Below, piece after piece: positions 45,556-56,914 of a stretch of DNA of 64,000 nt. The stretch is from Micropterix aruncella. Taxonomy: Eukaryota > Arthropoda > Insecta > Lepidoptera > Micropterigidae. The notes under the pieces are model-generated. The model was not told the DNA's origin. It saw only the letters and a list, made by a program, of their open reading frames with translations, and made no database searches. Each line of letters starts with the position of its first letter. The stretch's first letter is position 1. Made by a program: the position numbers and the translations under genes. The stretch is taken from contig OX155957.1 in NCBI GenBank assembly GCA_944548615.1, positions 3,030,795 to 3,094,794 of the forward strand. The letters are read 5' to 3'.

Positions 45556-46261
45556 CAGGCCTCGGCCCCTCAGCCGATTGAAAAGTAAAACAATGATATC
45601 CCAAAAAAATTACTAAAAATTAAAAAAAAATTGAAATGTGACACTGTCACACCAAAATATTAATTACTGCCAAACCACTGTATCCATAATTAAAATAAAA
45701 ACTATGTTTTGTTCCCGATTAAATTTGCAATGAGAATGTTGGAATTTAATTTTACAAAACAATAAGTATTATTTTTTATAATAATATTTGTAAAATAGTC
45801 TCAAAAGAAAAGCTAAAGGTGTCCCAATGTCTATTTGAAAATCACTATAATTAGTAGTCGATGTGACTTGATTTCATGATCAATCAATTAATCAATCGTT
45901 TAAGTCAATAAATACTGACATTTACTTGGCAATTCCGCAAATAAACACACAATAAAACACAAATATATCCAGAGAGCACACACACAGACAGCCGACAAAA
46001 TGAAGGCGAATGTAAGCACTAAAAAATATTGAAAAGCGGGCGCGTTCACGAAAAATAATATATCGTAAAATATAGGTATCGCTGCGTAGGTTAAAAATCA
46101 AATCCTATGCCAATCATACCGAATCAGCCAATGGTTTGTTTCTCGAGAGCGTTCTTCGCGCTCCGAATTATGGCCGATTTCGGCCAAGAGGGGCCGTCAC
46201 GCTGAATCGTGTTGTGGCCGATATCGGCCAATTGGGGCTCTAGGGGTTAAAATGTATATGG

Positions 46262-46894
46262 ATAGGTAGCCAAATTGGGAAAAGCCAACAAAATCACCTT
46301 AATATGGACACCGGGCCATCAAGGCATACCCGGCAACGAAGAGGCCGTCAGACTGGCAAAACTGGGCACACTGGAATGCCCGGCGGAGCAACTTGTTGGG
46401 CCCCCTTCGCCAAAGGTAATAAAATCATCAAGGACTGTTTAAAGCAGGAACATCGAGCATCCTGGAAACAGAGCGAAGGATGTCGCCAGGCAGAGGCCAT
46501 GATGGAGCAACCACTTCCAAAGAAATCCAAGGCCCTGCAAGGCAAGAAGAACCTTAGAACCACCATCGGTTTCCTCACCGGACACACGACCCTTAGAGGA
46601 CATCTGTTTAAGCTTGGCTTGACCAAGAGCAAAGACTGCCGAATATGTGGCGAACAACCTGAAGACAGCATACTTATCGTTGGTCGCTGCCCATGCCTCG
46701 TCACGAGAAGACGCAGTTTACTGGGACGAGCCTTTCTCGAACCCAGCGACCTGCCCAACCTGAAGTTCAGTAATCTTAATGGACTGGTAAACAGTACCAG
46801 ACTTCTAACCACTGACCCAACCACAAAGTGGGTAGTTACAAAAAATCGTATAGATCCAGGTGACCCCCACCCCTTTTACTACTACTACTACTAC
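46262..46894 (+). pseudogene. RNase-H LINE 3' end, frameshifted
   Basis: Second plus-strand copy of the 794-1522 element with (TAC)n tail at 46877-46894. The first part, read in frame, gives WTPGHQGIPGNEEAVRLAKL; the catalytic aspartate of EEADR is changed to valine. A one-base deletion near 46400 shifts the frame. From there NKIIKDCLKQEHRASWKQSE continues to the knuckle CRICGEQPEDSILIVGRC, in which the histidine is replaced by leucine. The normal stop codon is also lost, so the frame reads on into the tail. It starts a few bases after the right end of the piggyBac-like element. Confidence 0.85.
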
Positions 46895-46948
46895 AAGATT
46901 ATTTATTAATGCTTAGGAAAACACACAGCGCTTCCTTAATTATTACTA

Positions 46949-47215
46949 ACTAGCTAAACCCGGCCACGCTTTGCTTTGGCTCAGCCAGATATGAAATGAA
47001 CGGGAAACGCAACGACGTCAAACTGCACTAAAGATTTCACCGGTTCGGGAAGACTTTTGTCGCGCGTATTTACATGCAACGTTGTGTGAACATTTCATTT
47101 TCACACGCCAGTAATCGAATTGAACGTTGTGTCAAAATTTCAAGCCAATCGACCTACGAATTTTCGAGTTTTGCAAGCACAAACGTACGCAGGTTGATTT
47201 TTTTATATACAGGAT
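46949..47215 (+). repeat. Dispersed insect repeat
   Basis: Starts CTAGCTAAACCCGGCCACGC and ends with a TCAAGCCAATCGAC ... ACGTACGCAGG region followed by TTTTTTATATACAGGATG. The 5' end resembles that of the repeat at 4989. Confidence 0.5.
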
Positions 47216-47440
47216 GAGTTTTAAGTTAGTGGCATCCATGAAGGGGTGGCGGTATAATACAGAATTTATTTAAGTTTAATTTTCAAGCACTCAATCTTCA
47301 TTAGGCTAGAAAGAAAATGACACTAAATCAGTTGGTTAATGAATAATGGTAATAAGGTTAAAATACTAATGATTTTTTGATGAATATCATCGAAGTGATC
47401 ATCCCCATTCATTTATTTTTTAGTTTGATCATTATTTCAC
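47216..47440. other. Intergenic
   Basis: No recognised feature. Confidence 0.3.
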
Positions 47441-47615
47441 CTGACTGATTACAGGATTGAGGTCGCTTCCGCAGACCTCTCCCTTATGAAGCGGTGATAC
47501 GGTGTCAACCAAATCGATCGCTGACCACGGTATCCTTTACCCGGCTTATTCACCCATGCTCGGGTGGCTGAATGGTCGTTTTAAGAGCAGTTTCCATAAG
47601 GTTAACAATTATCCT
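47441..47615 (+). repeat. GC-rich dispersed repeat, middle fragment
   Basis: Matches 6555-6735: TGAGGTCGCTTCCGCAGACC, 'GACCACGGTATCCTTTACCC', 'GGTCGTTTTAAGAGCAG'. Confidence 0.68.
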
Positions 47616-48394
47616 CGCTTGATAGAAAACATATAATCACGCTATATAATCAATATTATTCTAATTATATAAGCTTTATTTAATGATAATATTAATATTT
47701 TGAACCAATTCGCTCATACTCACGAGTTTTCGCGGCGCTAACAAGAAAATAACCATTAAAAAAAACCTATTTTTTCTAAAAACAACCTGTGTTCCTGTTC
47801 TAAAAATATAATTTAACCTTTATTTCCACATGTCGGCGAATGATAGAGATACTATACTTTTGCTTGGCATCGATCGTCTTAAAAGATGGTTGCTGTTTGC
47901 GCTGAATCGTTGACCATTTCGCTGTGATTAAGAGGTGATGAGGTTTCTCAGCGGGAGACGCCGTATTGCAGTGGAGTTAATTCATGGCTCGAATTTCAAG
48001 GAGTGTTAACGAAATGCACATCGATCGACGAGAAGATAATTTCTACAAACAACCCGGTACAATGCAAACCGTGCAAACGTCACTTCCTACTCGCGTTCAT
48101 TAATAATAACAATATTAGTAAAGTAAAATAATATTCTGTAAAGACTATGGATAGTTTAAAAGAAAAATAGTTCTTCTTTAGGTTAATTTGATATACCATA
48201 AAGCCATTTAAATGCCCTTAAACTTTGTATTACTTAAAAATCCTTATGTCCCTGAAAGTGTTACCTGCAAACTCAATTCACGCTAGTTAGGTAACTTTTT
48301 ATTTATTTTGTTGATTCAGTTTATTTGCAGCATAAAAAAGTACAGAAAAAAAGGGAAAAAAAATGCTACAATGCTACATAGGGCTAATTTATAT
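47616..48394. other. Intergenic, partly unique
   Basis: 47820-48090 has no repeat partner and moderate GC; no coding seen. Confidence 0.3.
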
Positions 48395-48535
48395 TAGTGA
48401 ACACAGAATGAGGTGCCGATGAGGTGTTGGTGAGCACAGAATGAGGTGCCGATGAGATGCCGACAGAATGAGGTGCCGACAGAATGGGGTACAGAATAAG
48501 GATAATTATATTGGTGAGCACAGAATTATACACAA
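48395..48535. repeat. Short degenerate tandem repeat
   Basis: The word CAGAATGAGGTGCCGA and truncated forms recur about five times; GGTGAGCACAGAAT recurs near 48428 and 48512. Confidence 0.75.
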
Positions 48536-49639
48536 CAAAAAAAAGCAGATTCCTTTGGCGTCAATTTTTTTTTTTAGTTTTAATTATATAAATGCCCCAT
48601 CTTATTCAAAAACTACAATTTTACAATCTCCAAAAATAAAACTACAATCTACAAAAAAACGGAAGTTGAACATGCTGCTTGGTGCTTTCTTCGGAAGTCC
48701 TAAATCAAAAACCTTTAGACGAATTTAAAAAAATAATAATAAAACGCTTTATTCGTAGGAAAAAATGAGGTCGTTGCCTGCTGCTAATATTTTAGATTTT
48801 AGAGCAACCAATGCCAAGTTTTTTGTGTAAAATAATAGTCTATAGAAAAAATCTTTTTGCAAAAAAATAAGTAGGCAGTGTTAGTTGAAGACATTAGCAA
48901 TCAAATAAGAATCCTTATCAAAATAATGCCATTATTAAAGGTGTTAAATAGAGATAAAATTAGCCATATACTGTAAGTGTTTAGGTGCTATGGTTATAGA
49001 GATATCGTGAAATTAGTAACACGTGGCGAGGAACAAGACGCGTATGTCTACGTCACCCTACTTAAATTAACAAATCTATTGGAAACTTTAGGCGAAGCAA
49101 AGCGGCGGACGACAGCAAGTTCGATAATAAACTCCCCATTGGCTTCCTTTAAATATTTACAATTGCAGTAAAGTTTATATTTTAATACTATTTATTTATT
49201 TGTTCTACAAAATTCATATCACGACATTTTATATTAATATTTTTTTCCATGACCATGCCTTATCTTTTTCTTTCTTTTCTCTTTATTAGAAAAAAACAAC
49301 AGATTTACATCAGTTTTACGTGCTAGAGATAATATTACCTTGAGTTATTTGATGTAAATCTAAAATCGTTTTCTACTTATTATTAATTTACTTATATTGT
49401 TATACTCTTCTAATACCTTAAATATTTTATTTTAATTTCAGTCTGGATTTTTTTAGTCCGTTATTTTTGCAGAGGTGAGTTGCTTGAATTGTGATTTACT
49501 TAGAAGCATACCATCAAAGCAATTTACAATTTTCACATATGAGTGCATTAAACGGGGCACCGGCGAGAATAGTGCGTTATTGGTTGAACAATGCGGCGAG
49601 CGGAAGACGTCACAACGACGAGTTCTGTGCGAAACAACT
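48536..49639. other. Intergenic; possible small exon near 48977-49171
   Basis: The frame at 48977-49171 (RDIVKLVTRGEEQDAYVYVT region) has non-AT-driven codon use and is preceded by a TTTAG acceptor-like site, but there is no family match. The remainder is AT-rich. Confidence 0.25.
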
Positions 49640-49985
49640 GAGCAGCGGGAAACAACTGAGCAGATCAGGGCAGTCGAGCTTATGGGTAAAGAGTGAATTA
49701 ATGAGGTGAAGATCTATAAGAGTACATCTCGTCTTCAGAGATTGGCATTCAAAAAAGTGAGTTTGGGCGTTGTAATTGGCGAATTCTATTTCGCGAAAGA
49801 ATTTAAAACACATCCACCTCAGAACCGTTTTTTGAACTCTTTCAATATCTGAAACATATTGTTCATAACATGGATTCCAAACCACGCTGCCAAACTCCAA
49901 TCTACTCCGGACAAGCGATGTAAACAGGAGCATAACAGCATAACATCAATATTTTTAAATAGAATTATACGTTTAATTTGAATTC
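49640..49985 (-). pseudogene. LINE reverse transcriptase C-terminal fragment
   Basis: The minus strand reads LVRSRLEFGSVVWNPCYEQY, VSDIERVQKTVLRWMCFKFF and 'TRCTLIDLHLINSLFTHKLDCPDLL'-type sequence. This is the post-core region of Jockey/CR1-like LINEs (SRLEFGSVVWNP, IERVQ-x-LR). The frame shifts near 49960 and is lost after about 49640 toward the 3' side. No tail is recognised. Confidence 0.72.
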
Positions 49986-50039
49986 GCTTATTTATTTTAT
50001 ATTTTATCATATTTTATATGTTTCATTTTAACACTATGT

Positions 50040-50185
50040 GCACATAAATAAATCTTTGCCATACATAGAGTCTTCCTTGGTGAGGGCTATGGCCTAGTTA
50101 GGCAGATTCTGCAACTAATACAAATGTTCATTTATGTTTTTGAATGAATAAAATTATTATTATTATTATTATTATTATTTAAAAT
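50040..50185 (+). mobile_element. Retroelement 3' end with (TTA)n tail
   Basis: GGCCTAGTTAGGCAGATTCT, then AATAAA at about 50148 and (TTA)n to 50181. No coding. Confidence 0.45.
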
Positions 50186-51017
50186 ATTGTGTTTAAAATC
50201 GACCTTTAATTAATTAACCTATTAAAATATCACATCACTTACCAACTGCAACGTTTTGTTAAGTAGGTCATTAACACGACCAGCAATTTAAATCAACCTG
50301 TTTTATTGTCGATTAAAATTCTATAAAGTAAAATATTTAATGGGTTTCACTAACCCCGACGCGGCGCCAACATTCCTGGCAGCAGTTATTAAATTACACA
50401 AATTTATGAACAACATATTACGCTAGCGTATTCGTAGGTTTGGCCATAAATGCGGTAATTCCAGAGAACTGGCTAACGGCTGATTTTAACCGACATCCTT
50501 GAGATCCTGGTTGCGGATACTACTTCATTGGGGACACTCGGAATCCTGCCAATGAAACAAGCATATCGTAATCATTCTGCGATGAATATGATTGGTTAAA
50601 TTAAATGTAATTAACACGCTTTTATTAGGTCGACCTGTATGTAACTAACTATGTATTGGAATCTAAGGTAACTAATTTAACCATCTTCCAAAGATCGTAG
50701 CGTCATAAAAATTGGCAGCTGTATGTAGTTCTGATGACAATACAATAATATGGTACTGTCGAACTGATCTGATGATGGAGTAGGAAGATATGAACTGGAA
50801 CTTCATGATGGAAAATCGTATCATTGCTGTGTTTGGACTTGTTAGAAAAGTCTTAGAATGAACCTCGACCACCATTAGGTTTCAAGGTCTGATGATGTGG
50901 TTTTTACGTGCATTTATAAAAGGGTGTTATTAGTGTTTTTTTTTAACAAGTATCAATTGATTTTAATACCAACTCAAAATTAAATTCATAGCTCTAAAGT
51001 CTAAGATAACTAGTTGT
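50186..51017. other. Intergenic with one dispersed repeat unit
   Basis: 50690-50880 carries the unit described at 170-780 (GATGATGGAGTAGGAAGATA). The rest has no recognised feature. Confidence 0.4.
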
Positions 51018-51765
51018 TCAGGGTCGGCCACACTGACGGCTCAACACCCATGCGACGGCCTCCGAGCATGAAGCGCGAGCCCGGCTAGGACTCTGGTCCT
51101 AAAGCTAGTTTCCCCTAGGAGTCAATCTTCTGGCGCTCCTGGATGGTCTGCGCACCTTGCGGCGTGAGCCAATCGATTGTGCATTCTGACTAACAGTCGG
51201 GGGAGTCTGGAAGCTGTACTGTTTCCTATAGAGCGGGGGTGGTTGCTGACCTTACGGCGACTGCTCTTGAAACGACCATTGGCTACCCGATTCCGGGTAA
51301 ACAGCCGGGCAAAGGATGCCGTGGTCCGTGAAAGATTCGGTTTACACCGTTTCACCGTTTCGTAAGGAAGAGTACCGCGAAAGCGACCTCGAACTCGTAA
51401 CCAGTCGAGAGACCGAAGTAATCTGGTCGCACCTGGATGTAAGGGCGTGAGTGTAAGCCCGCTGGGTAACATATCTGGATATCTCGCGGATAAGGCGTTG
51501 GCCTTTTACGGGCATGTGGCGGAACTTGACGGCGGACTTTTTTGTCCTAAGTCTTCTTCGCTCACTTCACGGGAGAGAAAACGATTATATTTCGTTAAAA
51601 CTTCCTGAGGTGACGGGTTCGCCCGTTGTAGTTGACAGCTCTAGTTGTTTTACTGGTATTTGATCCTAATGGTTCCGTTCACCTTGGGCCTGATGTGATT
51701 CCTTAGTTCGGTCTAACTCACGGTTTAGCCTCCATTCGGTAGCCTCATCGAAGAGGAGGAAAGGA
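51018..51765 (-). repeat. GC-rich dispersed repeat, one copy plus tail of a second
   Basis: The minus-strand copy has its head at about 51642 (GTCAACTACAACGGGCGAAC) and body to 51018. Upstream of the head (51668-51765) lies the tail of another copy in the same orientation (AACTCACGGTTTAGCC), i.e. head-to-tail order again. The 116-codon frame 51122-51472 is open with ATG. Confidence 0.78.
51122..51472 (-). CDS. 116-codon frame inside the GC-rich repeat (doubtful)
   Basis: Counterpart of 6493-6843, here with an ATG start, ending at the same TGA. About 80 percent of residues agree. The sequence is arginine- and serine-rich without motif. Changes between the two copies are mostly amino-acid altering, so selection on a protein is not demonstrated. 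Confidence 0.15.
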   Translation of the reverse strand: MLPSGLTLTPLHPGATRLLRSLDWLRVRGRFRGTLPYETVKRCKPNLSRTTASFARLFTRNRVANGRFKSSRRKVSNHPRSIGNSTASRLPRLLVRMHNRLAHAARCADHPGAPED

Positions 51766-52459
51766 ACCCAACCTGGAAACGCCGCTGTGTACTACTAAAA
51801 ACATTGAAAAAACAAAAGTTAGTTCCTGAGTCCCTCAAAGTACCGTTTCGATGCACCGTGCGTTGGTGTGTTTCTAATATTGGTCGAGAGCTGGTTGAAT
51901 AGTGTAGCTGCATGAACGGTATAGGAATGTGTAGAAAATATTCATTATGAGTAGGAATCGCAAAACTGCCTTGACTGGAACGGAGTAGAAGACTATGACT
52001 TCCTAAGTGAGCGAATTTCTCGGTTTGTTAGGAAGGAGCGGTGTAAAGTTTAGGGATGATATTATAAAGAAGGAAAAGATTGTGCAGGTTTCTACGTCTA
52101 TGTGTTTGAAACCAATGGAGTCTGCTTCTATACTCAGACAATATACAAAATGCACACATTTTACGACCTCTCCAATTTGTCGAAGATGGTTTCAGTGACG
52201 TCAAGTTAGTAAACATCGGCATAATAGGCAATAACAGTGTTCACTTTAACTCCTAACTGTTAACAATAATGGTAACAACCTCAACAAAGGTTTTTTTCAT
52301 ATTATATATTATTTCATTTAATTTATTTTATATTAGGCCAATTTATTAGGAATCCTTACTATTGGTATATTCAAAATTGTTTTACATGATTATTTGGCAT
52401 ACCTTACGTGGTACAATTTATTATTATAGAGATTATTAAAAAAAACTATTTATAATTCA
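51766..52459. other. Intergenic
   Basis: No recognised feature; 52260-52459 is AT-rich. Confidence 0.3.
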
Positions 52460-52690
52460 TTTATTTATTTAGGAATTAATTACTATAAAATATTGATTTG
52501 TCTTACAGAACTAACAGAAACCGAATGGCAACACCTTAACATTTTGCTTATTTGATTCTGGCACCAAATTGGTACTAAGTACTCCATTCTAGGGTGGACA
52601 GTAGGTACTCTAATATTACAAAAAAATATGTAAAAGATTTAGTAAAATGCTAATTAAACTAAATTGCCCTAAAATGTGCTTCTCAAAAAA
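52460..52690 (-). repeat. Dispersed repeat, inverted copy of 21403-21660
   Basis: See that entry; same blocks as reverse complement. Confidence 0.65.
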
Positions 52691-52769
52691 AAAATACAAT
52701 TTCCATTATATAATCGGCATTAAATGGAATATAATATTTGATTAAATAGAGAATGACAAACAGAGTATA

Positions 52770-53315
52770 AAATCGAAGACTATCGCGGTTGTTTGACATT
52801 ATAAATAGGATAGAAAACCAATTTACCGCGTGAAATTTGTAGGACCCGACGTTTCGGTGACGTTGCAGCCGCCGTTGTCTAGGGTAGACTGAAGAGCTGT
52901 CAGTCCGTTGTTTTGCGGGTAGCCGCAAACCGCTGCCGCCACTGCGTAGGTTATAACGGTGGTGGGGGGCCGGGCTCGGAGCGCGGGAATATTTAAAATC
53001 CGTCTTGCACACATTTTTCACTGTATCCTGTTTTACGTCTTTGCGTTCGGCGTTCGGCGGCGGGAACATTTTAAGAAGAGGGTTCCACGTAGAAGAGAGT
53101 TTGTAGCCGTCATCTCTATTGAAGTTCGGAGTTCTTCTTATTTCAATGGCTTCCCGGATCATGCGAGGAAAGTAGAATTGTTCCTTGGATTGTACCCGCA
53201 AAACAACGGACTGACAGCTCTTCAGTCTACCCTAGACAACGGCGGCTGCAACGTCACCGAAACGTCGGGTCCTACAAATTTCACGCGGTAAATTCGTTTT
53301 CTATCCTATTTATAA
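52770..53315 (-). mobile_element. Penelope-like element fragment with inverted terminal arms
   Basis: Arms 52799-52921 and 53193-53315 (123 bases each) are reverse complements with one mismatch noticed. They enclose a coding remnant (52920-53190, minus). The outer bases ATCGAAGACTATCGCGGTTG match 22330. Inverted terminal copies are known for Penelope-like elements after insertion. Confidence 0.8.
52920..53190 (-). pseudogene. Penelope-like ORF C-terminus
   Basis: The minus strand reads EQFYFPRMIREAIEIRRTPN, then FNRDDGYKLSSTWNPLLK. This matches the segment that follows the GIY-YIG endonuclease in Penelope-like polymerases (REAIEI-x-NFNRxDG-L-x-x-W-P-L). A basic tail follows (HHRYNLRSGGSGLRLPAKQ). 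Reverse transcriptase and the endonuclease core are absent: the coding is cut at the inner border of the right arm. It cannot make an active protein. Confidence 0.8.
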
Positions 53316-54620
53316 CAAACAGAGTAGTCTTAAATTTAAAATAAACTTAGGTATATGTAAGAAAAGAAATAAAAAGTCAATAATATTTAACATGTTAAGT
53401 AATGTAAAACTTATTATAAAAATAACTAGTTAAAAAAGTACAATTCATTGTCAAAACAATATATAACAACAAAGTTAAAAAATAATTAGAATAAAAAGCT
53501 GCTAAAATATCAAAGTAGGTATAAATGAAAATCCAGATAGTCAAAATATTAATAAAAACACAATACAATAGTCAAATTCGAAATATTACAAATATAATAC
53601 TATAAAAATAAAAATGGCGCAATATAAATAATCAATACAATACAAATCTGAAGAGCGTTTTCCTGTTTATGCATCTAAAAAGCATTTAAGGAGCATCCGA
53701 GCGATCTTTGCATGGCGTCGGTAATGTAAATTGAAAACCTCATTAGTATTGGTATATAGCAGCCACAGAAAAATTATCGATTCCCGTAATCTCGTTAGTG
53801 GTGAGAGTAACGGCCGCCACTTAATTAGGTTCACTAATTTATGTACCATTTAGAGGCACATTACAGTCGAAAGTGATCATTCGAAAGGAGGTCCCCTCGT
53901 AAAGATGGCTTATGAACGGAGAGCATTGGGTAAATTCTAGACTGTAAAATATTCGATTTACAGCGACCGCGCGCGCTAAGTAGGTGACGATATACGACGG
54001 TTTGTCCAAACTTACTTAGTTCGCGTAAATTCCGGATTAATACTAAGTCCGGTAGGAATAAGACGGGGATTACAGAAGGGCTTATTTTAACATTACTGTC
54101 ATTCGATTGAAATTTATTCCGCAATTAAGTAGTCGTATATGCTTTATTTATTTGCTTTTAACCGTACTTATATAGTAATATGAAGGCCACGATTCTGTAA
54201 CAAGCGTCTCTCCAATTCTGTTTTGTTTATTTTCTGTTCTATTAGCCGGACGCGGCTATTGCTGATGGTGTTCGTGTAGATAACTATTTCTAAGGGGCAT
54301 TGTGGACGATGCTGCGAGAATTGTCTCCGACTGCCTTACCCATAAACTGCGAAAAATATAACGCTGTAATACACAGAAATACGCATGATTAAAAAGAGAT
54401 TACGTATATAACATGGACTGTGGTCCGTGCGTATGAATCAACATGACGCGTAACGGTGTAGTTGCCATATCTCGGGCATCGTAACTACACCGCATATTCA
54501 ATGCGGCGCACAACGAGCTCCTGCTTTTACCAAGACAGCATGTTATTTCACACTTAAGGTAATAGTCAGTTGCATGAATCATGTTGAAGCTACATACATT
54601 ATACCGTTATATTCGTATTA
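53316..54620. other. Mostly unique intergenic sequence
   Basis: 53640-54130 has moderate GC and no repeat partner. A short palindrome-like pair CGGTGTAGTT / AACTACACCG lies at about 54453 and 54483. No exon identified. Confidence 0.35.
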
Positions 54621-54626
54621 CCCGTA

Positions 54627-55387
54627 TGGAGCATTGTTCCATTAAAGAATGTGCGGATATCAACCTCCATAAGAACTACGCCAACCATCGTATCTATATC
54701 CACTCGGATAGCAAGGCAGCTCTTATGGCACTAGCCTCGAATACCATTAATTTAAAGCTAGTGCATAACTGCATATCACTACTGAATTCCCTGGGCGAAA
54801 AGAACAGGGTAATTCTAAGATGGGTTACCAGCCATGCAGGAATCGAGGGAAATGAAAAGGCCGATGAACTTGCTAAGACAGGAGAAAAGGTAACGTTATA
54901 CGGCCCTGAACCTTGATGTGGCGTACCAAAAAGCCTTGCAAACCTAATGCTCAAACAAATATGTTTAGAACAATCCGTCAACCACTGGAACAACACGCCA
55001 GGGTTGAATCATTCCAAAGCGCTAATTAACAATCTACGGACACTGGTGAGGGCGCTCACGGGGCATTGTGGCCTGAACAAACACATTTTAAACCTCAAGC
55101 TCTGAGACACAAAAATGTGCAGGTTCTGCCAAGGGGCAGAGGAAATTCCCCAGCACCTCATGTGCGAGTGTGGCTCTACGATGCGTAAAAGGGTGGTCAT
55201 TACCTCCAACCTGAGGAGGTAAAACAATCTGGCGCCAAAAGCCTGCTGCGGTTCTTAAATGACACGATGCTTAGCACAGAACTATAGTGGGTAGCGAACA
55301 CTATAGATCAGCAATGGTCGCAGTGTTACAAGGCTCATAAAGACCTTAGAAAAGCCCCACTCAACAAATTTTAATAAAAAAAATAAG
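54627..55387 (+). pseudogene. RNase-H LINE ORF2 C-terminus, second family
   Basis: The frame reads HCSIKECADINLHKNYANHR, IYIHSDSKAALMALASN (catalytic SDS) and VTSHAGIEGNEKADELAKTG (catalytic KAD), the last two thirds of an RNase H domain. Then comes a TGA (54914-54916), LTGHCGLNKHILNLKL, another TGA, and a knuckle CRFCQGAEEIPQHLMCEC with spacing C-X2-C-X8-H-X4-C. The order is the same as in the 794-1425 element, but the sequence is clearly a different family. It ends in an A-rich run (55374-55387). Two stops and a later frameshift make it dead. Confidence 0.85.
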
Positions 55388-55812
55388 AATGGAGCATTGT
55401 GGAGCATATAATCGAGTAATGGAGTTATAAAAAAACATTAAATTTGACAAAATTACGATTGGAGCATTATTATTCTGTATAAAACCGTAATAACAACCCG
55501 GTAATGTAAGATTAAATTCAATATTTTTCTCAGTGTACCTACTCCCGGCGAAAGTTTTAGCCGCTCATTAGCATCGCCACCTCTGCAATACTTCGTAATG
55601 TCCTGGCTGATCTGAACACCTAAAGTTGATAGACGACCCAAGACACCACACGGGCAAGTACCTCACCACACTCGCCTCAAATCGTGAAATTCATTTTTGA
55701 GCCACATTATAGAACCGCTACAACGCAGTCAATCTTCGAACCGCGTTACTCAATGAAGGCTTCACTTGGCGAGGATGTTAATGAAAAAAACCATCAATAA
55801 TAAGGAAATGTC
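55388..55812. other. Intergenic
   Basis: No recognised feature; GGAGCATTGT-type words recur from the LINE start (55391, 55459). Confidence 0.3.
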
Positions 55813-56914
55813 TTTGAGAATTAGGGGGGAGTCTGGTTTAGACGGCCAAAAAAATGTTTATTTTTTTTTCCAACTTAAAGTTGAAATCTATTCATGAATC
55901 TATTACCTCTGGATTCGCTGATAGTTGCGAATTGCTGTATGTGTACAAAAACTTACTAGTGTTCTTTAAAGACAATTTTAAACGCGTTTTTCTTAAAACC
56001 ATATTTTTCCGGTGAGTTAAAACTACAAAACTACAAACCTTTCAATTTATTTGTTTCAAATAAATTGAAAGATTATTAATTTCTCTTCTATATGAAATTG
56101 AAAAATCACAAAAAGGTGTTTCGTTTTTAGTTAAACACCGAATTTTGGGGAGGATATCGATTTTATTCATTTGTTTGATTATATAAAAATTTATTTATTT
56201 ATTTGTTTATTCATTTAACAAGGAAAACATACAGCGCTACAAAAATTAAAATTACAATAAATACAATATTTCTGCAGCCGATGACATGCTTTCAACAATA
56301 CTTTTAGTTAGTAAAGTCTCCAATACGCACAGTGCATTCTGTATGGGTTGGGAGGGGAAAAGGAATGGAAAAGGAAGGATCGGGTGTCAATAGATTTTAA
56401 GTAATAATGTGCAGTATAAAAAATAAGAAGTAATTACTGCATCATATAAACCTATCATATAAAGTTAAAGAACAAAGAATGAAAAACCAAATAGTTCCTA
56501 AGACATAAGTATTCCATGAGAAATGTCTATGACATAGACGTGACATAGACATAGACATTATACATTTTCGATTATTATAAAAATTGAAACAATAATAGGT
56601 TTTTTTAGTTTTTTTCAGTTCATTTAGAAAAAACACATGCAAAAATTTATATCTTAGTTTCCTTTTTTGTTTTAGGAAAAATTACGCTCGCTATTACCGA
56701 CGCAAACAGATACCGTCATTTCTGCAGCGGTAGAAACATGTGAAATTCAATACCTCAAAAATTGTTTTTACTATTGCAAACAATATTTCTATTTTTCAAA
56801 TGATAACCAAACTGATATAAAATATTCATGATCAGATTTCAAATATAAGTTTTTTTTAAATATCATGAAAAACATGTTTTTTTTGGCCTTCTATATCAGG
56901 CTCCCCTCTGAGAA
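55813..56914. mobile_element. Non-autonomous TIR element, 1086 bases
   Basis: 55821-56906 has inverted ends (GGGGAGTCTGGTTTAGACGG left; right end reverse-complements to GGGGAGCCTGATATAGAAGG). It is flanked by TTTGAGAA and TCTGAGAA, 7 of 8 identical. It contains a nested dispersed repeat at 56188-56425. An 8-base target duplication suggests the hAT or P superfamily; no transposase seen. Confidence 0.7.
56188..56425 (-). repeat. Dispersed LINE-3'-end-like repeat, nested
   Basis: Second copy of the 38572-38790 family, with the AATA-type tail at its left edge. It lies inside the TIR element, so it inserted later. Confidence 0.65.

Larger units (their letters stand above)
43953..46250. mobile_element. 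piggyBac-like non-autonomous element
   Basis: 43957-46246 (2290 bases) lies between TTAA duplications (43953-43956, 46247-46250). The inverted ends match at 55 of 57 positions, starting CCCCTAGAGC and containing the palindrome TGGCCGATATCGGCCA. A second, subterminal inverted match (44080-44180 versus 45560-45715, 'TTTTGGCAGTAATTAAT') sits 480 bases deeper on the right, so the right end has an extra segment. No transposase coding was found. A GC-rich repeat (44264-44965) is nested inside. TTAA targets and CCC-type ends fit the piggyBac superfamily. Confidence 0.85.

Noticed and set aside
46304..46400. N-terminal part of the plus frame as a start of a protein
   Set aside because: It is out of frame with the LINE; the true frame there reads WTPGHQGIPG and is joined by a one-base deletion.
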